Part shown: one piece after another, positions 17,018 to 25,573 of the stretch
How the letters are laid out: every line of letters starts with the position of its first letter
Position numbering within the stretch: the first letter of the stretch is position 1
NCBI GenBank assembly: GCA_019417325.1
Contig: DXVO01000009.1
Location: 62,001-126,000, forward strand
Source: Parabacteroides sp.
GTDB taxonomy: Bacteria > Bacteroidota > Bacteroidia > Bacteroidales > Tannerellaceae
DNA: 64,000 nucleotides
Reading direction: 5' to 3'
The notes under the pieces: model-generated
Seen by the model: the letters and a program-made list of their open reading frames with translations, nothing else
What the model was told of the DNA's origin: nothing
Database searches by the model: none
Made by a program: the position numbers and the translations under genes

Positions 17018-18174
17018 AATACGATTTCGATGAAATAATCCCCCGCCGTGGTTCCAACTCTTATAAATGGGATACGGCAGAAGAAGAGGTTTTACCCATG
17101 TGGGTGGCAGATATGGATTTCCGTACGGCGCCTACTATAATTGAAACTTTACACAAACGGGTGGAACATGGAATTTTCGGATATACAAAAGTACCTTCTG
17201 CTTATTACGAAGCTATAATACACTGGTTTACACGACGACATAGTTGGCCAATAGAAAGGGAATGGATTATCTACACCTCAGGAGTTGTTCCGGCATTATC
17301 CGCCATAATTAAAGCACTGACTGTCCCGGGCGACCATGTAGTGGTACAGACGCCGGTATACAATTGCTTCTTTTCTTCCATCCGCAATAATAATTGTGAG
17401 ATAATAGCCAATCCTCTTATTTATACAAATGAGACCTATCGGATTGATTTCGAAGATTTGGAAAGAAAAGCTGCTGATCCAAAAACAAAATTACTTCTGT
17501 TGTGTAATCCGCATAATCCGGCAGGAAGAGTATGGTCCAGGGAAGAGCTGACTCGTATCGGCGAGATTTGTATTCGTAACAATGTCTTGGTAGTAGCCGA
17601 TGAGATTCATTGCGAATTGGTTTTCCCGGAATATACTTATACGCCTTTCGCTTCCATTTCAAAAGAGTTCTTAATGAATTCCGTCACTTGCATTTCACCG
17701 AGCAAAGCGTTTAATCTGGCAGGACTGCAAATTGCAAATATTATTTCGGCAGATGAAGGCTGGCGCAAGAAAATAGATAAAGCAATCAATATAAACGAAG
17801 TCTGTGATGTAAATCCTTTCGGTGTCGAAGCATTGATTGCCGCTTACAATAACGGGGAGGAATGGCTGAAAGAATTAATTCATTATCTGTCGGAAAACTA
17901 CCGGTATCTGAAATCCTATTTCAAGAAACACCTTCCGCTGTTTCCTGTAACCATACTTGAAGGGACTTACCTCGTATGGGTGGATTGCTCGGTTATGAAA
18001 CGATCTTCCAGAGAGATAATGAATACGTTGCTTGAGAAAGAAAAGATTTGGGTAAATGAAGGTGATCTATACGGTGATGCCGGCGAAAGGTTTATCCGCA
18101 TCAATATAGCCTGTCCCCGGCAAATATTGACAGACGGTTTGAGCCGGTTGAAACGAGTCTTAAGACAACAATGA
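17014..18174 (+). CDS. PatB/MalY-type PLP-dependent C-S lyase or aminotransferase
   Basis: A 386-residue fold-type I PLP enzyme. The start at 17014 (MKYDFDEIIPRRGSNSYKW) is typical for the MalY/PatB family and overlaps the DUF3737 stop by 4 nt. Landmarks are VLPMWVADMDF, the NPHNPAGR loop, the VVADEIHCELVF segment with the PLP-binding Asp, and the Schiff-base lysine in SPSKAFNLAGLQ. Members cleave cystathionine or cysteine conjugates, and some act as aminotransferases. It probably ends the operon begun at 14926. Its place beside a hydrolase and an alcohol dehydrogenase suggests breakdown of a small conjugated compound; this is inference. Confidence 0.9.
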   Translation: MKYDFDEIIPRRGSNSYKWDTAEEEVLPMWVADMDFRTAPTIIETLHKRVEHGIFGYTKVPSAYYEAIIHWFTRRHSWPIEREWIIYTSGVVPALSAIIKALTVPGDHVVVQTPVYNCFFSSIRNNNCEIIANPLIYTNETYRIDFEDLERKAADPKTKLLLLCNPHNPAGRVWSREELTRIGEICIRNNVLVVADEIHCELVFPEYTYTPFASISKEFLMNSVTCISPSKAFNLAGLQIANIISADEGWRKKIDKAININEVCDVNPFGVEALIAAYNNGEEWLKELIHYLSENYRYLKSYFKKHLPLFPVTILEGTYLVWVDCSVMKRSSREIMNTLLEKEKIWVNEGDLYGDAGERFIRINIACPRQILTDGLSRLKRVLRQQ

Positions 18175-18540
18175 TTTAACAGTATTGACATTTTGACAAA
18201 ATGACAAAACATCCTGTTCCTACGTTTTCTATATGGAGCAACCTACGGAAGACATAGTAAATAAGCTGCTCTCGCGAAGTTCAGCTTTATCACTTTATTG
18301 GAATAAAGACAATATACCTACTAATTGGTTATACGCAGAAATTAATTTATCAGACACAGATTTCGCGTAAAACGCGTATTAATAGATAGATAATATGCAT
18401 TAATCTACGTTTTCAGCGAAATCCGCGTCTACTCATATTGTTATTTTTTCTTGAAGATAATAATCTAATTAATATTCGTGTCAAGCCCGGTTTTTGAACC
18501 ATTCCGGAACCGCATCGATGTTCGATATCATTCAAAAACA

Positions 18541-18599
18541 AAGCATATATGCTTTAAAATCGAAACATATATGCTTTGAAGTCAAAACATGTATGTTTT
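18541..18599. repeat. Three near-palindromic 15-nt repeats at 22-nt spacing
   Basis: AAGCATATATGCTTT at 18541, AAACATATATGCTTT at 18563 and AAACATGTATGTTTT at 18585. Each is close to self-complementary, and starts are exactly 22 nt apart. This suggests a regulator binding site array, but no obvious promoter or gene start is near. Confidence 0.7.
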
Positions 18600-18794
18600 A
18601 TCTGCGCGGATAGTTGATTTTTATCGTACAGATAAGTGGATTTTTCTGTACAATTTATTGAAATTATCCCTCAAATAAATGGAAACAGGTGTCAAATAGT
18701 ACACAAATATCCCCTTTTAACCACAAAAAGGATTCAGTTAATTCCTAAAATGTCTTTTATACTTACATAACAAGTCAGAACAAAAGGCTTTCTT

Positions 18795-19055
18795 TCAAAA
18801 TAATGTCATTAAATACAGCAAAAATAAAATAATTTGCCATTCAAAAAAGAAGAATTTCGTAAGCATTCCTGTCATCACTCCCCAAGAAAATGAGTATCTG
18901 TTTATATATCCTTGCAGGCAAGTACTATCTGTCTGGAATATAGTTGTAAAATCACGATCTAAAGGACTTGCATCTCCTTTTGATGAGCTTTTCGTTCCAG
19001 CCGAACTGCATACAACAGAGAAAAATAAGAATAATCCACAAAACATTTTTTTCAT
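18795..19055 (-). CDS. Small hypothetical secreted protein, possibly a gene remnant
   Basis: An 86-residue frame with a signal-like or lipoprotein-like start (MKKMFCGLFLFFSVVCSSAG) and a hydrophobic C-terminus (FFFEWQIILFLLYLMTLF). The middle is Ser/Asp-rich with one Cys. No -7 box of the standard form is visible upstream. It may be a truncated larger gene or a chance frame; I do not recognise a family. Confidence 0.35.
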   Translation of the reverse strand: MKKMFCGLFLFFSVVCSSAGTKSSSKGDASPLDRDFTTIFQTDSTCLQGYINRYSFSWGVMTGMLTKFFFFEWQIILFLLYLMTLF

Positions 19056-19195
19056 GATAAAGATCTGAAATAGTTATTGATTTATATGAAGTTTCGAAAT
19101 ATCTATTGTCTTATATTAATTGATTAAAAAACAAGTTAGTGATTGTCTTTCTAAAGATTTAATAGCTTTCTTTAGGAAGATATACTTATTTTTCC

Positions 19196-19203
19196 TACGT
19201 TTG
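19196..19203 (+). promoter_or_regulatory. -7 box with long leader, polysaccharide locus
   Basis: TACGTTTG matches TAnnTTTG exactly. Transcription from here would leave a leader of about 400 nt before the flippase gene, a length common in surface polysaccharide loci of this phylum. Confidence 0.45.
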
Positions 19204-19614
19204 TAACGTTGTAGTAAAGGATTTGAAATTCAGCAAGATCAATAACAGGAATGCAAATAAAAATGAAATAGTTTTGATGTATTCGTCCGTTAGTAACTTT
19301 ATTCAAAGTTTGACTTTAAGCCGTTTCATGAATCAGAGTTCTTATGAACTCTACAGCCATAATCAGATACAATTGTACTATTATTTATTCAATGAGTAGA
19401 AATAGAGTAAGACTGTAAAATCATAATCGTATTTTATAAACTCTTTTGCTTCTGTTGTGAAAAGCCTGTATAATGAGATCATATACCATTGGTGTGAAAT
19501 TAGTTATTTGAAACATTTGCTATATATAGGATTAATAAGTTACAGGTTGGTTTTTATAGCCTCTTGCAAGTTTTATCAGTGGTAAGTATAATTTAAGGAA
19601 TAGTAAAAAATATA

Positions 19615-21066
19615 ATGTCTTCTTTAAAGACCAATGTAGTATTTAACTTTATCAACACGTTAACTGGAATCTTATTTCCTATAATAACGTTTCCTTATAC
19701 CGCCCGTATTTTATTACCGGAGGGTATCGGTGCCGTCAACTTTTATCTGTCTATCATTAACTATATTGTCCTTCTTACGAGTCTTGGTATCCCGATGTAC
19801 GCCGTCAAGGAAGTTGCTAAATACCGTGACGACATTATCAAAAGGAACCGGATCACAGTGGAGATAACATTATTGAGTACGGTTCTTTGTCTGCTCGGTT
19901 ATCTTTTGGTCTGGATTCTGGCCTCGTTTGTCCCTCAGATAAATACTAATGTGAGCTTATTCTACATATTGAGTTTGACAATTATCTTCACGGGTCTGGG
20001 TGTCCAATGGTTCTATCAGGCAATAGAGGATTTTAAGTTTATAACGATACGTGCCATCCTGGTGCGTAGTCTGGCAACAGTCTCCCTCTTTGTTTTTGTA
20101 AGGGACAAGAACGACCTTCTTTCGTATGGTATCGTTACGGTAGCCTCCACGGTAGGCAATAACATGATAAACTTCTTTCATTTACGAAAATACATTCGTT
20201 TCTCGGAAATAGTCTGGGGCGACCTCCGGATCATGCGTCATCTTAAGCCCGCCCTGCATATCTTCATCCTGAATTTGATTATCAGCATTTATGTGAACCT
20301 GAATTTGGTGATGCTTGGTTTTATGCAAGGCGATGAGGCCGTTGGTTTCTATTCGGCTGGAGTTAGGATACCGTATGTCATCCTGTCGGTTGTTACTTCT
20401 TTGGGAGTGGTGATGCTTCCGCGTTGTTCGAATTTGGTCAAGGCGAGCAAAATGGATGAATTTACGGTAGTCAGCCGTAAGGTAATCCGCTTCGTTCTTT
20501 GCTCATCTTTACCTTTGACGATAGGTCTGATGCTACTATCACGACCTATAATCTCTATTTTTTGTGGTCCTGAATATTCCGCTTCGGTTCCGGTCCTTTG
20601 CCTGACTGCTCCTATCATCGTTTTTATAGGCGTAACGAATGTCATCGGCATTCAGATACTTTATCCCCAGAATCAGGAAAATCTGGTAATCTGGAGTACT
20701 GTCGGCGGTGCCGTTTTCAATTTTGTATTGAATCTGGTGTTAATTCCAATCTGGTCATATGAAGGTGCTGCTATAGCGACATTAGTAGCAGAATTTTCTG
20801 TTTTGGTCATCCAGTTGTTCTTAGGACGTAAGTATGTTCCTTTCAGTCTTTTTGAAAAGGAAAACCTTCCTTATGTAACGGCTACATTGGTCATGTCGGT
20901 CATGGTTCTATTAGTCATCTCAATAGTCGATAATCCGTGGTCGATGACGATAGGGTCTCTTGTTGTAGGTGGCTTTTCTTACGCAGGTATATTGTTTCTC
21001 TTGAAAGATTCTCTGATACGTGAAATTCTGGTTTATATGAAACTAAATACATTGTTTAAACGATGA
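19615..21066 (+). CDS. Polysaccharide flippase (Wzx/RfbX-like, MATE fold)
   Basis: A 483-residue inner-membrane protein with about 12-14 helices and the Wzx start pattern NVVFNFINTLTGILFPIITF, then YTARILLPEGIGAVNFY. It moves lipid-linked oligosaccharide units across the inner membrane. The stop overlaps the next start (ATGA), so it is translationally coupled to the mutase gene. It is more GC-rich and less A-rich than the surrounding intergenic DNA. There is no polymerase or initiating transferase nearby, so the locus is incomplete on its own or works with genes elsewhere. Confidence 0.9.
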   Translation: MSSLKTNVVFNFINTLTGILFPIITFPYTARILLPEGIGAVNFYLSIINYIVLLTSLGIPMYAVKEVAKYRDDIIKRNRITVEITLLSTVLCLLGYLLVWILASFVPQINTNVSLFYILSLTIIFTGLGVQWFYQAIEDFKFITIRAILVRSLATVSLFVFVRDKNDLLSYGIVTVASTVGNNMINFFHLRKYIRFSEIVWGDLRIMRHLKPALHIFILNLIISIYVNLNLVMLGFMQGDEAVGFYSAGVRIPYVILSVVTSLGVVMLPRCSNLVKASKMDEFTVVSRKVIRFVLCSSLPLTIGLMLLSRPIISIFCGPEYSASVPVLCLTAPIIVFIGVTNVIGIQILYPQNQENLVIWSTVGGAVFNFVLNLVLIPIWSYEGAAIATLVAEFSVLVIQLFLGRKYVPFSLFEKENLPYVTATLVMSVMVLLVISIVDNPWSMTIGSLVVGGFSYAGILFLLKDSLIREILVYMKLNTLFKR

Positions 21067-22166
21067 AAAGATATGATTATTTAATAGTCGGGTCAGGTCT
21101 GTACGGTTCTACCTTCGCTCATTTAGCCCAACAGCAGGGCAAGCGTTGCCTGGTAATCGACAAACGTCCGCATAGTGGAGGGAATGTTTATTGTGAGGAT
21201 GTCTCGGGCATTCACGTTCATAAATACGGTGCTCATATCTTCCATACTTCTAACAAGAAGGTCTGGGATTTTGTGAACTCGATCGTCGAGTTTAACCGCT
21301 ATACCAATAGTCCTTTGGCAAACTATAAGGGCCGGCTGTATAATCTTCCTTTCAACATGAATACGTTTTACCAGCTTTGGGGTGTTCAAACTCCGGGCGA
21401 GGCTCGTGATATGATCGACCATCAGCGCCGGGCATCCGGGATTGTAAGTCCTCGTAATCTGGAAGAGCAGGCGATCTCTTTGGTCGGTCATGACATCTAT
21501 GAGAAACTGATAAAAGGATATACGGAAAAGCAATGGGGCCGTTCCTGCCGTGAACTCCCTTCTTTTATCATCCGTCGTCTTCCTGTCCGTTTTGTCTTCG
21601 ATAATAACTACTTCAACGACATTTATCAGGGTATCCCTATCGGAGGTTACAATAGACTCATAGAAGGGCTTCTGGACAGAATCGAAACTCGTTGTAATAC
21701 GGATTTTTTTGCCGACAGAGTTTATTTCGAAAGTTTGGCGGATAAGATTGTTTTCACGGGTAAGATCGATGAATATTACGATTATCGTTTTGGCAAGTTG
21801 GAATATCGTACGGTCCGTTTCGAAGAAGAGGTCCTTGAGATGACGAACTATCAGGGTAATGCTGTTGTGAACTATACGGAGAAGGATGTTCCTTACACAC
21901 GTATCATCGAGCACAAACACTTTGAGATGTTCGGTGCTGCTGTCGACCAATGTGCAAAGACGGTTATTTCGAAAGAATACTCCACTGAATGGACGGATGG
22001 TATGGAGCCTTACTATCCTGTCAATGACTCAAAAAATAATGCCTTATACGCGCAATATAAGGCCTTGTCGGATCGTGAAAAGAACATTCTTTTCGGCGGT
22101 CGTCTGGCAGAGTATAAATATTATGATATGGCTCCGATAATAGAACGTGTAATGCTAATTATATAA
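21063..22166 (+). CDS. glf: UDP-galactopyranose mutase
   Basis: A 367-residue flavoprotein. The N-terminal FAD-binding motif is GSGLYGSTFAHLAQQQG. Further landmarks are GGNVYCEDVSGIHVHKYGAHIFHT, which carries the mutase signature, and FYTEKQWGR-like KGYTEKQWGRSCRELP. The C-terminal FGGRLAEYKYYDM motif is complete. It converts UDP-galactopyranose to UDP-galactofuranose, the donor for furanose residues in surface glycans. It lies between a flippase and a glycosyltransferase, so galactofuranose is a likely component of the exported polymer. Confidence 0.95.
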   Translation: MKRYDYLIVGSGLYGSTFAHLAQQQGKRCLVIDKRPHSGGNVYCEDVSGIHVHKYGAHIFHTSNKKVWDFVNSIVEFNRYTNSPLANYKGRLYNLPFNMNTFYQLWGVQTPGEARDMIDHQRRASGIVSPRNLEEQAISLVGHDIYEKLIKGYTEKQWGRSCRELPSFIIRRLPVRFVFDNNYFNDIYQGIPIGGYNRLIEGLLDRIETRCNTDFFADRVYFESLADKIVFTGKIDEYYDYRFGKLEYRTVRFEEEVLEMTNYQGNAVVNYTEKDVPYTRIIEHKHFEMFGAAVDQCAKTVISKEYSTEWTDGMEPYYPVNDSKNNALYAQYKALSDREKNILFGGRLAEYKYYDMAPIIERVMLII

Positions 22167-22170
22167 AGGT

Positions 22171-23226
22171 ATGAAAGGAAATTATAAAGTAGTGGTAAAT
22201 ACCGCCGCAGGCCGTAGAAGGTATCTGCAATACTTGATTCCATTAGTATTGGAAAGTGATATTGTTGACAGGTATGATCTTTGGGTTAATACGACCGATA
22301 AATTAGATGTAGCTTTTTTGGAAGAGGTAGCAATGGCTTTTCCTAAGATAAATCTGATCTGGCAACCAGAAAATGTTATAAACGGCTGCTTGAGTATAAG
22401 TGCCTTCTATAAGTATTGCTGTGACGAAGATACCATCTATATCAAGTTAGATGATGATATTGTGTGGTTGGAACCTAATTTTTTTGAAGAACTCGTTTCA
22501 TTCAGAATCTCACACAGAGACTATTTTCTGGTATCTCCTCTGGTTATCAATAACTGTATTTCTACGTATATATTACAAAGTCAGAGTTTGATAAGTTTTA
22601 AGGATTATTTTAAAGCTACAAGCTATAATTTGAAATGGTATAACGGTTATTTTGCAAAAGAATTGCATGATTGGTTCATCGATACTTATCTTCTTCCCAA
22701 CAGCTATGAAAAATTGCATTGCGGTTCTCATGAGATAGCCTTAAATCGTTTTGCAATTAATGCGGTAGCTTGGTTTGGCGAGGACCTTTCAGCTTTTGAT
22801 GGAAATGTTGTAGGAGATGATGAGGAGTTCTTGTCGGTAATCTATCCTTTGAAATCTAATAAAACGAATTGCTTTCATTGTAATACCATCGCTGCTCATT
22901 TTTCTTTTAGTCTACAGAGGACTGTTCTTGATAAAACAAATTTATTAACTCGATATAGCAAGATCCTGGAAAAAGAAAACCGTCCGGCATCTTTTTATAC
23001 GGTCTATAATAAGATTCAAGAGATTCTCAAAGGTATAGAACACAAAAAAGACCGTATTCTTTCTGCGGCTTTATCACATCCTTACATACAGATAAAATTA
23101 GCACAGAAGCATGATAGAATCATCCGGTTAATGGGATTTTTTTTGAAAATCAATAAAGCTTATTTGCACGAGCTTATCCCGATATATACCAGTATATTGA
23201 GAGCGAATAGAAAATATATCAAATAA
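22171..23226 (+). CDS. Glycosyltransferase-like protein
   Basis: A 351-residue protein. The N-terminal half resembles a GT-A domain: YDLWVNTTDKLDVAFLEEV, then IKLDDDIVWLEPNFFEEL, where the DDD stands at the metal-binding DxD position. The segment SHEIALNRFAINAVAWFGED may carry acceptor-site residues. No signal peptide or membrane helix is clear. It starts 4 nt after the mutase stop and is likely the galactofuranosyl or another transferase of this locus. I cannot assign a GT family. Confidence 0.7.
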   Translation: MKGNYKVVVNTAAGRRRYLQYLIPLVLESDIVDRYDLWVNTTDKLDVAFLEEVAMAFPKINLIWQPENVINGCLSISAFYKYCCDEDTIYIKLDDDIVWLEPNFFEELVSFRISHRDYFLVSPLVINNCISTYILQSQSLISFKDYFKATSYNLKWYNGYFAKELHDWFIDTYLLPNSYEKLHCGSHEIALNRFAINAVAWFGEDLSAFDGNVVGDDEEFLSVIYPLKSNKTNCFHCNTIAAHFSFSLQRTVLDKTNLLTRYSKILEKENRPASFYTVYNKIQEILKGIEHKKDRILSAALSHPYIQIKLAQKHDRIIRLMGFFLKINKAYLHELIPIYTSILRANRKYIK

Positions 23227-23422
23227 ATATTACAGGAAAAACCGGAAGGGAAAGCAAGTGACTGCCAACAGACTCTGGAGTAATTGCTCCCAGTTTATTG
23301 TAAACATCTCAAACGAAAAGGTGTAACATGCAAAAATCCTATTAGCACGAGACAACCTGGGTTGAAGTATTTGTTGCCATTTTGCCATGCAGTCAGCCCA
23401 TTTATTAGAAGCGGTTAAATCT
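23227..23422. other. Intergenic end of the polysaccharide locus
   Basis: No convincing gene. A 66-codon minus-strand frame crosses this stretch, but it looks like a repeated non-coding flank rather than a protein. The region leads into the left tRNA-flank repeat. Confidence 0.4.
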
Positions 23423-23567
23423 GCTTTCAAAAAGTTCCACGAATAAGCAACGTGAAGACTACTTTAAAACCGCTTTTTTGCCGAAGTAGAGAAAAATAAA
23501 AAGCCCTGAAATCTTTAAATTTCAGAGCTTTACTTTAATTTTCGATTTACTTTCGCGGTGCGTACGG
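23423..23567. repeat. Left copy of the tRNA-Asp 3' flank (attL candidate)
   Basis: Aligns over about 145 nt with 41310-41455 at roughly 80-85 percent by eye. It includes the CAAAAAGTnCCACGAATAAG block, a terminator hairpin and the last 17 nt ending GGTGCGTACGG, which are identical. The rest of a tRNA is absent here. Confidence 0.75.
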
Positions 23568-23697
23568 AAGATGAACCTTAATCCTATCCCTCACGTACTC
23601 AATATCTTAGCAAGCTCTTAATTCTTTCTCCCACTAATAACCCCACGTGTGCAATTCTTTAGATTGCTTGGTGTTGCGGTGGTTGTTTGAGTTGGTG

Positions 23698-23705
23698 CAA
23701 AAATA
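23698..23705 (-). promoter_or_regulatory. tRNA-promoter-like -7 box on the minus strand
   Basis: On the minus strand TATTTTTGCACC, similar to TACCTTTGCACC in front of the intact tRNA-Asp at the other end. It faces the left tRNA 3'-end copy 130 nt away, so a short RNA or a decayed tRNA unit may be read from it. Confidence 0.4.
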
Positions 23706-23790
23706 CGAAATAGTTCATATAATAATCATCAATAGCCTATAATTTTTACAAGAAAATATTGTATCTTTACTGCAAATAAAGAAACTTAGT

Positions 23791-24258
23791 ATGTTTGAAC
23801 AGATAAAGTTATATATATCCAACAAATGGGAGAAATTATATCCATTACTATTTTCTTCGATGATATGTTTGCTATTGTACTTTTTTAAAGATAATGAAAT
23901 AATAGATAAGTGTTATTATAAATGTTTTGATAAAACATTTATATCAGCTTTAGTTACAGCGGAAAGTATTGTTTTTGGGTTTTTATTGACAACGATGGTA
24001 ACTTTGATGCAGTTAAACAATTCCGCTATTAAAAATTTAATTGATACTAATAGATTTCCAGAGTTAATACAATACAATAAGACAGCGGTAATATATTCTT
24101 TTTTATCTGTTATCTTAACCTGTGTGTTTTTATTGACATTAGAAATTCAAATACCTTATTACAATATATTTGTTGCAATATGGATATTTGTTATGAATAT
24201 GGTCATATTCCTAAGTTATAGATTTTTGAATATATTTTACTCCTTTCTTAAACGCTGA
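23791..24258 (+). CDS. Unrecognised four-helix membrane protein (cargo)
   Basis: A 155-residue protein with four predicted membrane helices (about 20-38, 52-75, 100-121 and 127-150) and a basic C-terminus YSFLKR. A near-consensus -7 box, TATCTTTA, lies at 23762-23769. It is the first gene after the left attachment site, a usual cargo slot. Its 3' end overlaps the convergent gene 24237-25172 by 22 nt. I do not recognise a family. The layout of a small multi-helix protein next to a soluble partner resembles membrane effectors of anti-phage systems, which is inference only. Confidence 0.6.
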   Translation: MFEQIKLYISNKWEKLYPLLFSSMICLLLYFFKDNEIIDKCYYKCFDKTFISALVTAESIVFGFLLTTMVTLMQLNNSAIKNLIDTNRFPELIQYNKTAVIYSFLSVILTCVFLLTLEIQIPYYNIFVAIWIFVMNMVIFLSYRFLNIFYSFLKR

Positions 24259-25172
24259 ATACTATCTACCACAGTAGAAACTTCTTTATAAAGTTTCATA
24301 TAAACCGTATTAATACCATTTTTTCTATCCATAAATTGAAGGTTTGAAGCTATAATAGGTTCTTCTATTGAAAAACGAAAATCAATTTTGTTTAGTAAAA
24401 AATCTACAACATCCTCTATTTCAGCTCCATCTTCATCTAAGATATTTCCTTTAATTATAAGTTTATTACCTTTTTCTCGCCCTAATTCTGTTGCCTCTGA
24501 ATGAATACGTCCAAAACTATCTATAATATTTAAGATTTCCCCTTTCTTTAAGCTTTTTACTTTATCCGCAGTAAAAGAACATTGCATGTATTTATCTGCA
24601 TTAAGCTGATCCGATATACTTGCCAATCCTCTTAATGACCCTTTAGACAAATTATTTCTAAGAAGCCCGGTTGGTTTAGCTAATTTCAAATTTACATATT
24701 TTATTCTCACCATGTTTTCAACTCTTTCATACGCCTCTTTTTTTAAAAGAGGACTGATTTCAATCCAAAAAGTAGGAATAGAGTCCCTAATAGCCCTCGC
24801 CTCGAAATATGCACATATTTTTGACGGACTAACTCCCATTCTATTTGTCTCTAAATATAGTACTTTAAATTGGGGATCATATAAAAATACATTAGGATAG
24901 GCTAAGCCTTGTCCATCATCTAAGGGCAATGCTGTATAATCGTCTCCATTTCCAGGTTTATGAGCCGGTGGAATATTTTTTCGACTTGTAGTTACAAATA
25001 GACCAACAATACTTCCATTTTTCTGTATTTGAGTATATTTAAGTTCGATTGTTCTATATTGATCAAGAACAAAGGGTTTTAACGAAGATTCTTCGTTATC
25101 TAAAAGGAGTTGTACAAAATCCATGCTTTCTGGAATATTCACTGAATAGCATGTTACTTTTTTATTAACCAT
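24237..25172 (-). CDS. Unrecognised soluble protein, 311 aa (cargo)
   Basis: No signal peptide or membrane helices. Recognisable blocks are PLDDGQGLAYPNVFLYDPQ, VLYLETNRMGVSPSKICAYF, and a C-terminal mixed alpha/beta region with DGAEIEDVVDFLLNKIDFRF. The first two blocks recall uncharacterised phage- or defence-associated DUF families, but I cannot name one with confidence. A perfect minus-strand -7 box (TACTTTTG) is at 25204-25197, only 25 nt from the start. It converges with, and overlaps, the four-helix membrane protein gene, so the two transcripts are antisense over their ends. Confidence 0.6.
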   Translation of the reverse strand: MVNKKVTCYSVNIPESMDFVQLLLDNEESSLKPFVLDQYRTIELKYTQIQKNGSIVGLFVTTSRKNIPPAHKPGNGDDYTALPLDDGQGLAYPNVFLYDPQFKVLYLETNRMGVSPSKICAYFEARAIRDSIPTFWIEISPLLKKEAYERVENMVRIKYVNLKLAKPTGLLRNNLSKGSLRGLASISDQLNADKYMQCSFTADKVKSLKKGEILNIIDSFGRIHSEATELGREKGNKLIIKGNILDEDGAEIEDVVDFLLNKIDFRFSIEEPIIASNLQFMDRKNGINTVYMKLYKEVSTVVDSIQRLRKE

Positions 25173-25204
25173 AGTATTATTGTCTTTTGTTACTTACAAA
25201 AGTA

Positions 25205-25573
25205 TTACGTTACAACGAATTAAGCAAATTTTTAAATAGAAAATATTAATAATATACACAATCAAACTTGACCTTTATTCTTTTTTTTGTATGGCTAATA
25301 AGAACGCAAATTTGTAAACGCCATTATATTGTTGGTTAATTTTCTAAAGTTCAAATGATTACAAAAATATTTTTTGAGGAAAGTAGGGCACTACCCTTTT
25401 ATTTACTCCTAATTTTCTTTGTATTCTTTCAATAATTCTATGGCAAACAAAGATTAAAAATCAATTCTGATACATTTTTCTATTAGCTTTTAGGGCTTTT
25501 TTGTTAGAATGTCCCTTTTTTACACCTAATATCAATTTAAGAAATCTTACTTTTGCCTGATAGTTAAGGCAAA
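25205..25573. other. Intergenic region with the AraC promoter
   Basis: No gene seen. A perfect -7 box, TACTTTTG, lies at 25548-25555, 19 nt before the start of the AraC gene, implying a very short leader. The rest is AT-rich without notable repeats. Confidence 0.5.

Larger units (their letters stand above)
18175..19614. other. Gene-poor 1.4 kb region before the polysaccharide genes
   Basis: AT-rich DNA with one small minus-strand frame (18795-19055), a triple palindromic repeat (18541-18599), a -7 box (19196-19203) and a hairpin AGAGTTC-ttat-GAACTCT at 19335-19352. The 410-nt leader between the -7 box and the flippase start has no convincing gene. I found no UpxY-like antiterminator gene and no clear inverted repeats of an invertible promoter. 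Confidence 0.6.

Noticed and set aside
18541..18599. Possible CRISPR array
   Set aside because: Units are adjacent palindromes with 7-nt gaps, no spacers and no cas genes.
21123..21950. 275-codon minus-strand frame inside the mutase gene
   Set aside because: It is a mirror of the glf coding sequence, which has complete family motifs.
23230..23430. 66-codon minus-strand frame after the glycosyltransferase
   Set aside because: Basic, low-complexity reading of a flank; no initiation signals.
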